DNA of 64,000 nt from Gemmatimonadaceae bacterium (lineage in GTDB: Bacteria > Gemmatimonadota > Gemmatimonadetes > Gemmatimonadales > Gemmatimonadaceae): positions 24,636 to 88,635 of the forward strand of contig JAIBBJ010000024.1 in the NCBI GenBank assembly GCA_019694735.1, read 5' to 3'. The notes under the pieces were generated by a model, which searched no databases, was not told the DNA's origin, and was given only the letters and a program-made list of their open reading frames with translations. How positions within the stretch are numbered: the first letter of the stretch is position 1; every line of letters starts with the position of its first letter. This document shows, piece after piece, positions 31,656 through 42,631 of this stretch. A program made the translations under genes and the position numbers.

Positions 31656-32675
31656 ATGCGAACCCACGAACTCCGCGATCTCTCCATTATCGGCGCGGGA
31701 CCGGCCGGACTTTTCTCCCTGTTCTACGCAGGCATGCGCGGCGCGACCGCGCAAGTCATCGACGCCCTCCCGGAGCCGGGTGGCCAGCTGGCCGCGCTCT
31801 ACCCCGAGAAGCTGATCTTCGACGTGGCCGGCTTCCCCCGTGTGCTGGCCAAGGACCTGGTGGCGAACCTGCGCCAGCAGGCCGGCCAGTTCGGGCAGCC
31901 CATCCACTGCGGCCAGCGGGTGGTGGGGCTGGAGGAGGCGGACGGCGTCTTCACCCTAGTGACCGAGACCGACCGCTTCCCGTCACGAGCGGTGATCATC
32001 GCCGCCGGGATCGGTGCCTTCGCGCCGCGTAAACTGCCGCAGGCGTGTGCGGAGCCCTGGTACGGCCGCGGGATCGACCCCGTGGTCCGGTCGCCGCAGG
32101 ACTACGCCGGCAAGCACGTGGTGATCATCGGCGGCGGCGACTCGGCGTTCGACTGGGCGCACCAGCTCGAGGGGGTGGCCCGGAGCATCCGGCTGGTGCA
32201 TCGGTCGGACCGGTTCCGGGCGCACCAGGCGACGGTCGACCAGGTCCTCGCGTCGGCGGCGGCGGGCCGGAGCGCCGTCCACACCTTCCACGAGCTCGCC
32301 GACGTGGTCGCCGAGGGCGACCGGCTGGTGGCGCTCGACCTGAAGGACATCAAGGCGAAGACGACCACGCGGGTGCCGTGCGACGTGGTGCTGCCGATGC
32401 TCGGCTTCGTCTCCGACATGGGCGCGCTGCTCGACTGGGGGCTGACGGTCGAGAAGGACGAGATCCACGTCTCGCAGACCATGGAGACCGGCCGGCCGGG
32501 CCTCTGGGCGGTCGGCGACGTGAACACCTATCCGGGGAAGCTGAAGCTGATCGCGACCGGGTTCGCGGAGGCGTGCATCGCGGTGAACCAGGCCGTGCAC
32601 TGGGTGTATCCGGACAAGAAGGTGAATCCGGGCCACTCCTCCAACCTGGCCGTCTTCGGGCAGAAGGACGACTGA
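31656..32675 (+). CDS. Ferredoxin/flavodoxin-NADP+ reductase, thioredoxin-reductase-like (YumC type)
   Basis: Flavoprotein transferring electrons between NADPH and ferredoxin. The 339 residues contain the FAD motif IIGAGPAGLFSLFYAG near the N-terminus, an NADPH motif IIGGGDSAFDWAHQL, and the second FAD motif GLWAVGDVNTYPGKLKLIATGFAEAC. The CxxC of thioredoxin reductase is missing between the halves, which marks the FNR type-2 group. ATG 31656 directly precedes the conserved RDLSIIGAGPAG; the 18-residue longer version has no support. It heads a plus-strand run with the TamA/BamA-like gene 4 bases downstream. Confidence 0.9.
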   Translation: MRTHELRDLSIIGAGPAGLFSLFYAGMRGATAQVIDALPEPGGQLAALYPEKLIFDVAGFPRVLAKDLVANLRQQAGQFGQPIHCGQRVVGLEEADGVFTLVTETDRFPSRAVIIAAGIGAFAPRKLPQACAEPWYGRGIDPVVRSPQDYAGKHVVIIGGGDSAFDWAHQLEGVARSIRLVHRSDRFRAHQATVDQVLASAAAGRSAVHTFHELADVVAEGDRLVALDLKDIKAKTTTRVPCDVVLPMLGFVSDMGALLDWGLTVEKDEIHVSQTMETGRPGLWAVGDVNTYPGKLKLIATGFAEACIAVNQAVHWVYPDKKVNPGHSSNLAVFGQKDD

Positions 32676-32679
32676 GTCG

Positions 32680-34932
32680 ATGCTGCGGCGCCACGGCGTC
32701 CCCGCGGTCCTGGCGCTGCTCGTCGCGGCGTCGAGCGCGGCCCGCGCGCAGGAGACGCGTTGCGAGCGCGGTGACGTCGAGGTCCACGCGCTGACGTTCA
32801 GCGGCAACGCGGCCTTCGACGACGCCACGCTCGCGGCGGGCATCGTCACCACCCCGTCGTCGTTCCTGCGGCGGTTGTTCCGCTTCGGCGGCACGCGGCG
32901 CTGCCTCGACCGGCGCGAGTTCCCGGCCGACCGCCTCCGGCTCATCGTCTGGTACCGGAACCACGGCTTCGCGGACGCGACGGTGGACACCGTGGTGACG
33001 CCCCTGTCGCGGAACCGGATCGAGGTGCGCTTCGCGATCACCGAGGGCGCGCCGGTGCTGGTGGACACGGTGCGCTTCGAGGGGATGGACGCGGTCCCCG
33101 AGCGCGTGGCGCTGCTGCGCGGGCTGCCGACGCAGGTCGGCGGGCGCTTCGACCGCTACGCCAACCGCGCGACGAAGGACACGCTCGCGCGGCGGCTGCG
33201 TGACGGCGGCTACCCCGAAGCGGAGGCGTTCCTCGGCTACGATCTCCGCACCGAGGCGCGGCGGGCGACGGTGGTGTTCTCCGTCGTGCCGGGGCCGCGA
33301 CGGCGGATCGGCGCGGTGCGCCTCGAGCGGGCCGGCCGCGGCGGCACGCCCCCGCAGGTGACCGAGGCCGCGGTCCGACGGCTGGCCGGGCTGGAGCCCG
33401 GCCAGCTGTATCGCGAGAAGGACCTCGAGCGCGCGAAGCGCACGCTGTACCAGGCGGAGGCGTTCACGCAGGTGGAGGTGCAGCCGGGGGCGGCGCGCGA
33501 GGACTCGACGCTCACGGTGGACGTCGCGGTCACCGAGGGCTTCATGCGGTCGGCGCGCCTTGGCGGCGGCTGGGGCACGCTCGACTGCTTCCGCGCCACC
33601 GGGGAGCTGACCGAGTACAACCTGTTCAAGACCGCGACGCGCCTCGAGATGCGCGGCCGGCTCTCGAAGATCGGCATCGGCGCGCCGATCGACGGGGCGC
33701 CGGACCTCTGCAGCCGCGCGGTCCGCGAGGACCCGTACAGCGACTCGTTGAACTACTACGTGAGCGCCACGCTCAGCCAGCCGTCGCTGCTGCGGGCGAG
33801 CTTCGTGCCGACGCTCTCGCTCTACTCGGAGCGCCGCTCCGAGTTCAAGGCGTTCCTGCGCACCGCGCCGATCGGCGCCGCGCTGGCGCTCAACCGCGCC
33901 CTGCCGCGCCGCACGCACTCGCTCGGCTACAGCATCGAACTCGGGCGCACCGATGCGCAGCCGGCGCTCTTCTGCGCCGTCTTCCAGGTGTGCGTCCTCG
34001 CCGACCAGGACGCGCTGCGAAGGCTGCAGCGCGTGGCGGTGGTGAGCGCGGGGTCCGGCTACGAGCGGACGGACAACCCGCTCGACCCGTCGCGCGGGCT
34101 CTCGGGCCGCGCCGACGTGCGCTACGCGTCGCGGTTCACCGGCTCCGACAGCACCATCCAGTTCGCGCGCCTCTCCGCCGACGGCGCCTACTACGTGCCG
34201 CTCACCAACGACGTCGTGCTCGCGGTGCGCCTGCGCCTCGGCGGCGTGGTCGGGCCGACGCTCGCGCTGGACGAGGCCGACCGCTATGTGCCGGCGCAGG
34301 AGCGGCTCTTCGGCGGTGGGCCCACCACGGTGCGCGGCTTCCGGCAGAACGAGCTCGGCCCCGCGGTCTACATCCCCGAGGCCTACGACACCATCTCCGT
34401 CGCGACCGGGCTGCCCGTCTCGAGCATCGCCGCGGGCGACACGGTGTACTTCCGCTCGGCCGACACGGTGCAGAACCGCGCCGTGCCGACCGGCGGCAAC
34501 GCGATGCTGATCGGCAACATCGAGCTGCGCATCGCGAGCCCGGTCTTCCCCGAGCTGCTACGCTGGGTGGCGTTCGTGGACCTCGGGCGCGTCTGGAACC
34601 GCGGCGCCGGCACCGAGCGGCTGCGCTTCACGGCGCTGGCCGCGACGCCGGGCATCGGCATCCGCGTGCGCACGCCCATCGGCTACCTCCGCGCCGACCT
34701 CGCCTACAACGACTACCGGCGTCCGGCGGGCGCTGCGTACTTCGATGCGCCGCTCGCGGACGGCGGCCAGCTCTTCTGCGTGAGCCCGGGGAACACGCTG
34801 CGCATCGTGCGGACCGCCGGCGGCGCGCTCGCGCAGGAGGCGGGCAGTTGCCCGAGCGGCTTCCGCCCGCCGCGGCCGGGGAATTTCCTGAGCCGGCTCA
34901 CGCCGTCCATCGCCATCGGGCAGGCGTTCTAG
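32680..34932 (+). CDS. BamA/TamA-family outer-membrane protein (POTRA plus D15 barrel)
   Basis: Outer-membrane assembly factor of 750 residues with a signal peptide ending near AARAQ. At least three POTRA-like repeats occupy about 30-290 (VEVHALTFSGNAAFDDATL, VDTVRFEGMDAVPERV, GAVRLERAGRGGTPPQVTEAAVRRL). A C-terminal beta barrel follows, with the conserved LFGGGPTTVRGFRQNELGP (the VRGF loop) near residues 545-563 and a final phenylalanine (IGQAF) as in BAM substrates. The gene is followed after one base by tamB, so the pair is TamA/TamB-like rather than the general BamA. The length and three POTRAs agree with TamA. Confidence 0.88.
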   Translation: MLRRHGVPAVLALLVAASSAARAQETRCERGDVEVHALTFSGNAAFDDATLAAGIVTTPSSFLRRLFRFGGTRRCLDRREFPADRLRLIVWYRNHGFADATVDTVVTPLSRNRIEVRFAITEGAPVLVDTVRFEGMDAVPERVALLRGLPTQVGGRFDRYANRATKDTLARRLRDGGYPEAEAFLGYDLRTEARRATVVFSVVPGPRRRIGAVRLERAGRGGTPPQVTEAAVRRLAGLEPGQLYREKDLERAKRTLYQAEAFTQVEVQPGAAREDSTLTVDVAVTEGFMRSARLGGGWGTLDCFRATGELTEYNLFKTATRLEMRGRLSKIGIGAPIDGAPDLCSRAVREDPYSDSLNYYVSATLSQPSLLRASFVPTLSLYSERRSEFKAFLRTAPIGAALALNRALPRRTHSLGYSIELGRTDAQPALFCAVFQVCVLADQDALRRLQRVAVVSAGSGYERTDNPLDPSRGLSGRADVRYASRFTGSDSTIQFARLSADGAYYVPLTNDVVLAVRLRLGGVVGPTLALDEADRYVPAQERLFGGGPTTVRGFRQNELGPAVYIPEAYDTISVATGLPVSSIAAGDTVYFRSADTVQNRAVPTGGNAMLIGNIELRIASPVFPELLRWVAFVDLGRVWNRGAGTERLRFTALAATPGIGIRVRTPIGYLRADLAYNDYRRPAGAAYFDAPLADGGQLFCVSPGNTLRIVRTAGGALAQEAGSCPSGFRPPRPGNFLSRLTPSIAIGQAF

Positions 34933-34933
34933 C

Positions 34934-37900
34934 ATGATCGGCCGCCGCCGCCTGGTCGTCCTCTGGAGCGCCGTGCTGATGCTCGTCATCGCCGCGGGGG
35001 CGATCGGCGCGTTCGTGGCCGCGACACAGGGCGAGGGCGGCCGCGACTTCCTCCGGCGGGTCGCCGAGGCGCAACTCGGCCGCGCCGTGCAGGGCCGCGT
35101 GCACCTCGGGGCGCTCAGCGGCTCGTTCATCACCGACCTGACGGTGGACTCCCTCGAGATCCGCGATCCCGACGATTCGGTGTTCGCGGCGACGGGGACG
35201 CTCCGGGTGACCTTCGACCCGCGGGACCTCATCGACGGCCGCCTCTTCGTCCGCTCCGTGGAGGCCGCACGACCGCGCGTGCACTTCCGGCGCGACTTCG
35301 AGGGCCGCTGGAGCACGGAGCGGATCTGGCCGCGCAGGGAGGGCCCGCGGCGTGCCCGTTCCCGGGCGAGCTTCGGGTCGCTCCTCGTGCTCGAGCAGGT
35401 CGCGGTGCGCGACGGCGAGTTCGCGATGACGATGCCCTGGGCGCCCGCGGACACGCTGCGCGGCGCGGCGCGCGAGGCGGCGATCCGCGCCGCGCTCGCC
35501 GATACGCTCGCCGAGACGCGCCGCGCCGACGGCCGCCGCTTCACGCGCACCTGGCGTTGGCGGCACCTGCAGGCCGACCTCCCCCGGCTCCGGCTGCTCC
35601 ATCCCGACTCCAGCGGCCGCCACTTCGACGTCGCGCGACTCGACGCGATGGAGTCCTACCCGCCGTTCGCCTTCCGCGACCTCCAGGGCGACGTCCGATG
35701 GCTCGGCGACTCGCTCTGGTTCACGCTGCCGCGATTCCGGCTCACCGGCTCCGTGGGGCGCGCGGAGGGCAAGGTCTGGTGGGGACACGGGGGCGGGATG
35801 CATTACCGCATCCACGTGGACGGCGACTCGGTCGCGCTCGCCGACGTCGCGTGGATCTCGCCGTCGCTGCCCACGGAGGGGAGCGGCGTGATGACGCTCG
35901 ACATCCGCGACCGTCCCGGCGTGGACATCATGGAGTACGCGATCTCGGGGATGGACGTCCGCGCGCACCGCTCGCGCGTGCGCGGCCGCATGACGTGGGT
36001 GATCGGTGGCCCGGTGCCGGTGCTCGAGGACGTGGACCTCGAGGGCGCGCCGATCGACTTCAAGCTCATCGAGCGCTTCAACCAGGGCCCGATGGCCTAC
36101 CCGTTCGCGGGCCAGATCGTCGGGCGGCTGCGCGGCCGCGGCGGGCCGCTCAACCGCTGGGTGGTCGACGACGCACGCGTCCTCTTCCGGGACGGCAACG
36201 TGCCGGGCGCCGTCGCGCAGGGCCGCGCGCATGGCGAGCTCGACATCCTCGATCCCGCGTACACGGTGTTCCGCGGCTTCACCGTGGAGCTGGACTCGTT
36301 CGACCTGCGCACCATGCAGGCGCTCAACCCCGACTTCCCGCTGCTCCGCGGCACCGTCGGCGGCATCGCGCGCCTCGACTCGTCGTGGCTCGACGTGCGC
36401 TTCTCGCAGGCCGACCTCGTCCACCGCGACAGCACGCACGCCGTCTCGCGCTTCGCCGGCAGCGGCCGGCTCACGTCGGGCGAGATCGAGATGGCGTACG
36501 ACGTGGACCTGCAGGCGCAGCCGCTCAACTTCACCACGCTCGCGGTCTCCTTCCCCGAGGTGCCGCTGCGCGGCGACTGGTTCGGGCCGCTGCGCGTGAA
36601 GGGGACGCTGCACGACCTCGTGATGCGCTCCGAGCTCGAGGGCGATGCGGGGCGGCTGGCGATGGATGCGACGCTCGACGCCGAGGAGCCGGGCTACCGG
36701 TTCAACGGCAAGCTCGACCTGATCGCCCTCGATCCGTCGGTGGCGCTCGGCGATGCCCGGCTCCCCGCCGGCGAGCTCACGGCCTCGGTCTCGGGCGACG
36801 TGCAGGGTGACTCCCTCGCGAACCTGGCCGGGCAGGCGGTCGTCGGTGTGGACCGCTCGACCCTCGCCGGCGTGCGCCTCTTCATCGGCGACGCCCGGCT
36901 GCGGATGGGCGACGGCCTGCTGCGGCTCGACACGCTGCACCTCGAGACCACGGTCGTGCAGGTGGACGCCGGCGGCGCGCTGGGGCTGCACGCGGGCCGG
37001 CGCGACTCGCTCACGCTCACCGCGCGCCTCGACTCCCTCGGCGGCCTGCGCCGCTGGCTCTCCAGCGAGGGCGCGGACTCGCTCGTCGGGACCGTGCACG
37101 TGGACGCCGTCGCCCGCGGCTGGCTCCGCGACTTCGGGCTCGATGCCGCGCTCGACGGCGAGCGCCTGATCGCGGGGCTCGCGAGCACCAAGGTCGTCAC
37201 CGGCAGCGCGGAGCTGGCGCACTTGCCCGACGCGCCCGCCGGGACGCTCTCGCTGGCGCTCGACTCGCTGCGGGCCGCCGGCTTCGCGATCGACCGGTTC
37301 TTCTCCAAGGCCACGCTCGACGGCTCCGGGCGCGCGGTGATCGACGCCGACCTCACGGGAGCCGCCGGGACGCGCGCGGTCGGGCGCGCGCGCGTGGGCC
37401 AGGCCGGCGACACCGTGCAGGTCCTGTTCGACTCGCTCGGCCTGCGGACCGCGACGCGGTCGTGGTCGCTCGCCGCGCCGGCGGCCTTCACGTTCGGCGC
37501 GCCGGGCTTCGGCGTGGACTCGTTCGTCGTCCGCGGCGACTCGGGGGCGGTGCTGCGCCTCACCGGTCGCCTCCCGGCCGAGGGCGACCTCGACCTCCGG
37601 TTCCGCGCGCGCGGCTTCCCGGTGGCCGACATCGCCGAGCTGCTGCAGGCGTCGGGCCAGCAGGCGGGAGCGATCGACCTGGATGCGCAGCTCGTGGGCA
37701 CACGGCGCGCGCCGGTGCTCGAGGCGACCGGCGCGCTCACGCAGGGGCTGATCGCCGGCGTGCGGCTGGACACGCTCACGCTCACGGCCTCGGGCGTCGC
37801 CGACGCGCTGCGCCTCACCGCCACGCTCGGGTCCGTCGGACGGCCGGTGATGGTGGCCGAGGGCAGCTTCCCGTTCGCCCTCGGCCTCGACGGCTCGCCG

Positions 37901-39469
37901 TCGGGGATGCGCGACGCCGGACCGGTCGAGGGCAGCGTGCGCTCCGACACGGTCAGCCTGCGGATGTTCGAGGGCTTCGTGCGGCGCGGCGCGGGCGACC
38001 CGGGGAACTTCGCCCTCAACCTCGACCTCACCGGCACCTGGGGCCGCCCGCGCCTCGAGGGCGACCTCGCGGTGCGCGACGGGCGGCTCGCCTTCGCGCC
38101 CCTCGGCGCGGTGCAATGGCGCGACCTCACGGCGGACATCGGGCTCGTCGGGGACAGCGTGGCGGTCCGCCGGCTCACGGTGAACTCCGACCGGCCCGGG
38201 GACCGCAAGGGGCGCGCGTCGGTCTCCGGGTGGGTCAAGTTCACCGACCTCGACAATCCCGCGTTCGACCTCACCGCGCGCGCCTCGCGCTTCAACGCCT
38301 ACAACGTCCGGGATGTCGCGGACATCGACGTCTCCGATTCGCTGCGCGTGAACGGCACGTTGCGCGCGGCGACGCTGCGCGGCGCCCTGACGGTGGATCA
38401 CGCGACGATCGCGATCCCCGAGATCGCGACCAAGGACGTGATCTCGCTCTCCGAGTTCGACCGGTTCGGGCTGGTGGACACGACGGCGCTGCTCGACCGC
38501 CGCCTCGCGCCGACGGCGCCGCCGGTCTTCATCGACAACCTCACGGTGCGCGCCGTGCCGGTGCGGATGGGCCGCGACGTCTGGCTGCGCTCGGCCGAGG
38601 CGAACATCAACCTGGGCGGCGAGGTCTCGATCACGCGCGCCCAGGCGGGGCGCGGCGGACGCGCCGGCGAGGCGCAGCTCGCGCTCACGGGGTCGCTGCG
38701 CACCGTGCGCGGCACCTACGAGCTCGCGATCGGCCCGGTGCGGCGGACCTTCGAGGTGCAGGAGGGCTCGATCGACTGGTTCGGCGACCCGGACTTCGTC
38801 TTCGACCCGAGCCTCGACATCTGGGCGCAGCACACGGTGCGGCAGTACAGCAAGCAGGGCGCGCAGCCCGATGTCCGCGTGCGGGTCAACATCGGTGGCA
38901 CGCTCAACGAGCCCACCGCCGCGCTGACGACGCCGGACTCGCTCCGCGTGCGGCAGGCGGACCTCATCAGCTACCTCGTCACCGGCGGCCCCAGCTTCGA
39001 GATCGGCGGCCGCAACGGGAACTACACGTCCACCGCGACGCGCATCCTCATCAGCTCGCTCGGCGGTGTGCTCGGCAGCAAGGCCGGCGGCCTGTGCGAC
39101 GACGCGCGCGTCTCGACCGCCCTCGCCGACAACACGTCGCTGACGCTCAAGGGCGGCACCGCCGCGGCGCTCGAGGGCGCGCGCTTCAACTGCGGGAAGC
39201 AGGTCGGGCGCAGCGCATTCGTCCGCCTCGACGCCGGGCTCTGCCAGGTGGGCCAGTTCGTGCAGGGCAACTCGAGCCTCAACGCGGCAGCGTTCGCCAA
39301 CTCGATCGGCGTCAAGCTCGACTACCTGCTCCGCCAGGGCTACACCGTCTCGGCCGGCGTCGAGCCGCCGACGAGCGCCGTGCTCTGCAACTCGACGCTG
39401 AACGCGCGCGGCTTCGTGCCCACGCCGCAGCAGTTCGGCTTCGACCTCTTCCGGGCGTGGCGCTTCTGA
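34934..39469 (+). CDS. tamB: TamB-like translocation and assembly module protein
   Basis: Large inner-membrane-anchored protein spanning the periplasm, thought to move phospholipid or help outer-membrane protein assembly with TamA. 1511 residues: an N-terminal transmembrane anchor (LVVLWSAVLMLVIAAGAIGAF, about 7-27), an AsmA-like beginning, then a very long stretch of beta-strand repeats forming the hydrophobic groove. The C-terminal DUF490 domain includes PDSLRVRQADLISYLVTGGPSF and ends FRAWRF. Several Cys residues lie in the last 100 residues (GGLCDDARV, RFNCGKQ, LCQVGQF), possibly disulfide-bonded. ATG 34934 overlaps nothing but follows the tamA stop by one base. Confidence 0.88.
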   Translation: MIGRRRLVVLWSAVLMLVIAAGAIGAFVAATQGEGGRDFLRRVAEAQLGRAVQGRVHLGALSGSFITDLTVDSLEIRDPDDSVFAATGTLRVTFDPRDLIDGRLFVRSVEAARPRVHFRRDFEGRWSTERIWPRREGPRRARSRASFGSLLVLEQVAVRDGEFAMTMPWAPADTLRGAAREAAIRAALADTLAETRRADGRRFTRTWRWRHLQADLPRLRLLHPDSSGRHFDVARLDAMESYPPFAFRDLQGDVRWLGDSLWFTLPRFRLTGSVGRAEGKVWWGHGGGMHYRIHVDGDSVALADVAWISPSLPTEGSGVMTLDIRDRPGVDIMEYAISGMDVRAHRSRVRGRMTWVIGGPVPVLEDVDLEGAPIDFKLIERFNQGPMAYPFAGQIVGRLRGRGGPLNRWVVDDARVLFRDGNVPGAVAQGRAHGELDILDPAYTVFRGFTVELDSFDLRTMQALNPDFPLLRGTVGGIARLDSSWLDVRFSQADLVHRDSTHAVSRFAGSGRLTSGEIEMAYDVDLQAQPLNFTTLAVSFPEVPLRGDWFGPLRVKGTLHDLVMRSELEGDAGRLAMDATLDAEEPGYRFNGKLDLIALDPSVALGDARLPAGELTASVSGDVQGDSLANLAGQAVVGVDRSTLAGVRLFIGDARLRMGDGLLRLDTLHLETTVVQVDAGGALGLHAGRRDSLTLTARLDSLGGLRRWLSSEGADSLVGTVHVDAVARGWLRDFGLDAALDGERLIAGLASTKVVTGSAELAHLPDAPAGTLSLALDSLRAAGFAIDRFFSKATLDGSGRAVIDADLTGAAGTRAVGRARVGQAGDTVQVLFDSLGLRTATRSWSLAAPAAFTFGAPGFGVDSFVVRGDSGAVLRLTGRLPAEGDLDLRFRARGFPVADIAELLQASGQQAGAIDLDAQLVGTRRAPVLEATGALTQGLIAGVRLDTLTLTASGVADALRLTATLGSVGRPVMVAEGSFPFALGLDGSPSGMRDAGPVEGSVRSDTVSLRMFEGFVRRGAGDPGNFALNLDLTGTWGRPRLEGDLAVRDGRLAFAPLGAVQWRDLTADIGLVGDSVAVRRLTVNSDRPGDRKGRASVSGWVKFTDLDNPAFDLTARASRFNAYNVRDVADIDVSDSLRVNGTLRAATLRGALTVDHATIAIPEIATKDVISLSEFDRFGLVDTTALLDRRLAPTAPPVFIDNLTVRAVPVRMGRDVWLRSAEANINLGGEVSITRAQAGRGGRAGEAQLALTGSLRTVRGTYELAIGPVRRTFEVQEGSIDWFGDPDFVFDPSLDIWAQHTVRQYSKQGAQPDVRVRVNIGGTLNEPTAALTTPDSLRVRQADLISYLVTGGPSFEIGGRNGNYTSTATRILISSLGGVLGSKAGGLCDDARVSTALADNTSLTLKGGTAAALEGARFNCGKQVGRSAFVRLDAGLCQVGQFVQGNSSLNAAAFANSIGVKLDYLLRQGYTVSAGVEPPTSAVLCNSTLNARGFVPTPQQFGFDLFRAWRF

Positions 39470-39560
39470 GACCGGCCACCGCGCCGCACCGCCATTGCGA
39501 AGCCCGCGCCGGACGCCATCTTCCCTAGCGCGTTCCCCCCCAGCTCCCGCACCCCCGCAG

Positions 39561-40907
<1,347 letters not shown>

Positions 40908-40929
40908 CGCGCGGCACGCAGGAGGGATG

Positions 40930-41121
40930 ATGTCCGAGACCGACGCCATGATCTGCCGCGCCTGCGGGAAGAAGGAGCGCGCCTCGGAGGGCTATCCCTG
41001 CGAGCGGTGCGAGACCTTCATCTGCCAGATCTGCAACATGCGCGGCGTCGTGCTCTGCGCGAGCTGCCAGGCCCTCGAGGACGCCGAGCGCGAGGCGAAG
41101 GCGTCGGGCGGCACGCCGTGA
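40930..41121 (+). CDS. Small zinc-ribbon-like protein, 63 residues
   Basis: Hypothetical protein dense in CxxC pairs: CRAC, CERC, CQIC and CASC within 40 residues, then a charged helical tail. This pattern suggests two zinc-binding knuckles (treble clef or B-box-like) used for protein or nucleic-acid contact. ATG 40930 has GGAGG at 40921-40925 with a 4-base spacing; ATG 40927 just before it is too close. It lies 22 bases downstream of the response regulator gene and 25 bases before a peptidase gene, so it may be an accessory of either. No function assigned. Confidence 0.75.
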   Translation: MSETDAMICRACGKKERASEGYPCERCETFICQICNMRGVVLCASCQALEDAEREAKASGGTP

Positions 41122-41146
41122 GCCGCGCGCGCCGCGGGGCCCGCGC

Positions 41147-42109
41147 GTGAGCGTCTCGCTCGAGCGGTTCGGCCTCGCCGTCGGGCACGCGACCGACGCC
41201 GCGGGTGGCACGGGGCTCACGGTCGTCCGCGGCATCGCCGCACCGCACCGCGCCGCCGCCGCGGTGATCGGGCGGGCCACCGGGTCGCGCGAGCTCGCCC
41301 TCCTTGAGCCCGGCCACCTCGTCGAGCGCGTCGATGCGGTGCTCCTCGCGGGCGGGTCCGCGTTCGGCCTCGATGCCGCGGCCGGTGTGATGCGCTGGAT
41401 GGAGGCGCACGGGCGCGGGTTCCCGGCCGGCGCCGGCGTCGTCCCCATCGTGCCGGCCGCCGTCTGCTTCGACCTCGGCCCGTGCGGCCGCTGGGATGCG
41501 CGGCCCACGCCCGCGATGGCCGAGGCAGCCTGCGCCGCCGCGGTCCCGCACGGCATCGCCGAGGGGAGCGTCGGGGTCGGCACGGGGCTCACCGTCGGGA
41601 AGCTCCTCGGCAAGGCGGGCGCGATGAAGGGCGGGTTCGGGCTCGCGGTGGCCGAAGGGCGCGGGGCCGCGGCGGCGGCGATGGTCGCCGTGAACGCCTT
41701 CGGCGACGTCCGCGACGCGGCGGGGCGGATCCTCGCCGGCGCGCGCCGGCCTGATGGCGGCTTCGCCGACACGGAGGCCACCCTCGCGGCCGGTGCGCCC
41801 GCCGCCGCGTTCGGCCGTGCGGCGGCACCCAACACCACGCTCGCGGTGATCGCCGTGGATGGGGCGCTTTCGCGCCTCGAGCTCCAGCAGGTCGCGCGGG
41901 CGGCGACGGCCGCCTACCACCGCCGGCTCGCCCCCGCGGGCTCCGCGTTCGACGGCGACATCGTGTTCGCACTCGCGCCGATGGAGGGGGCTGCGGTCCC
42001 GCTCGCCCAGGCCGAGCGGCTCGCCGTCCAGGCGCTGGAGACGGCGATCGAGCGCGCCGTGCGCCTCGCGGCGGGCCGCGACGGCATCCCCGGGCTCGCC
42101 GACGGTTGA
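41147..42109 (+). CDS. P1-family (DmpA/L-aminopeptidase-like) self-processing peptidase
   Basis: 320-residue Ntn-hydrolase-like peptidase family S58. The family cuts itself before an internal Ser or Thr to form the active site. Here the processing motif is probably APNTTLAVIAVD near residues 227-238. Other recognisable parts are VDAVLLAGGSAFGLDAAAGVMRWME and GSVGVGTGLTVGKLLGKAGAMKGG. GTG 41147 was chosen because it precedes the first conserved strand. Substrate unknown; relatives cleave D- or beta-amino-acid amides. The gene is convergent with the DUF6941-like gene across a perfect palindrome. Confidence 0.85.
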   Translation: MSVSLERFGLAVGHATDAAGGTGLTVVRGIAAPHRAAAAVIGRATGSRELALLEPGHLVERVDAVLLAGGSAFGLDAAAGVMRWMEAHGRGFPAGAGVVPIVPAAVCFDLGPCGRWDARPTPAMAEAACAAAVPHGIAEGSVGVGTGLTVGKLLGKAGAMKGGFGLAVAEGRGAAAAAMVAVNAFGDVRDAAGRILAGARRPDGGFADTEATLAAGAPAAAFGRAAAPNTTLAVIAVDGALSRLELQQVARAATAAYHRRLAPAGSAFDGDIVFALAPMEGAAVPLAQAERLAVQALETAIERAVRLAAGRDGIPGLADG

Positions 42110-42113
42110 GCGC

Positions 42114-42135
42114 GGCGCGCGGCCGGCCGCGCGCC
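42114..42135. terminator. Perfect 22-bp palindrome between convergent stop codons
   Basis: GGCGCGCGGCC (42114-42124) is directly followed by its exact reverse complement (42125-42135). It fills the space between the peptidase stop (42107-42109) and the stop of the opposite gene (42136-42138), so a bidirectional terminator is likely. No T tract. Confidence 0.5.
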
Positions 42136-42564
42136 CTAGCTGACCATGCCGCGGATCGGCGCCCCGAGGCTCGGCGTGCCGACGCGGACGTGCAGCACGA
42201 GCTCGGCGCACGGGTCGCCGTCGAGGGAGATCCGCAGCAGGTGGGCCCCGCCCTCCTGGATGGGCAGGTCGATCGCCGCGATCACGGGCACGTCGAGCTC
42301 GGTCGCGCCCTGCGGCGGCTGGCCGACCTCGAGCTCGCCCGACGATGACCAGAGCTCGTCGCCGCCCGGGCTCACCCATGCGAACGCGAGCACGTGCCGC
42401 CCGACGTCCTCGGGCAGCGCCTTGAGCCGCACGACGAGCGTGGCGCGCGGATGGACCGCCGGCACCTGGGCGACATGCAGGGCGTCGAACACGCCGAGGA
42501 CGTTGAGCTTCCCTTCCTGGGAGATGTTCGCCGCGTCGGCGAATAGCGCGAAGGAGACGTGCAT
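42136..42564 (-). CDS. DUF6941-like hypothetical protein
   Basis: 142 residues beginning MHVSFALFADAANISQEGKLNVLGVFD. That start resembles the DUF6941 family, whose members open with a similar aromatic/Asp-rich strand about genes or data being absent. The rest is a compact beta-sandwich-like sequence (VVRLKALPEDVGRHVLAFAWV, HLLRISLDGDPCAELVLHVRV) with no catalytic motif. It is soluble and has no signal peptide. ATG 42564 was chosen because the longer frame adds a Pro-rich unsupported leader. Its neighbours give no hint of role. Confidence 0.65.
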   Translation of the reverse strand: MHVSFALFADAANISQEGKLNVLGVFDALHVAQVPAVHPRATLVVRLKALPEDVGRHVLAFAWVSPGGDELWSSSGELEVGQPPQGATELDVPVIAAIDLPIQEGGAHLLRISLDGDPCAELVLHVRVGTPSLGAPIRGMVS

Positions 42565-42631
42565 CGGGGGAAGATAGCGCGCACGGGGCGGGGGCGGCGA
42601 TGCGCGGGGCGCCACCCGTTAGCTTTCGCCC

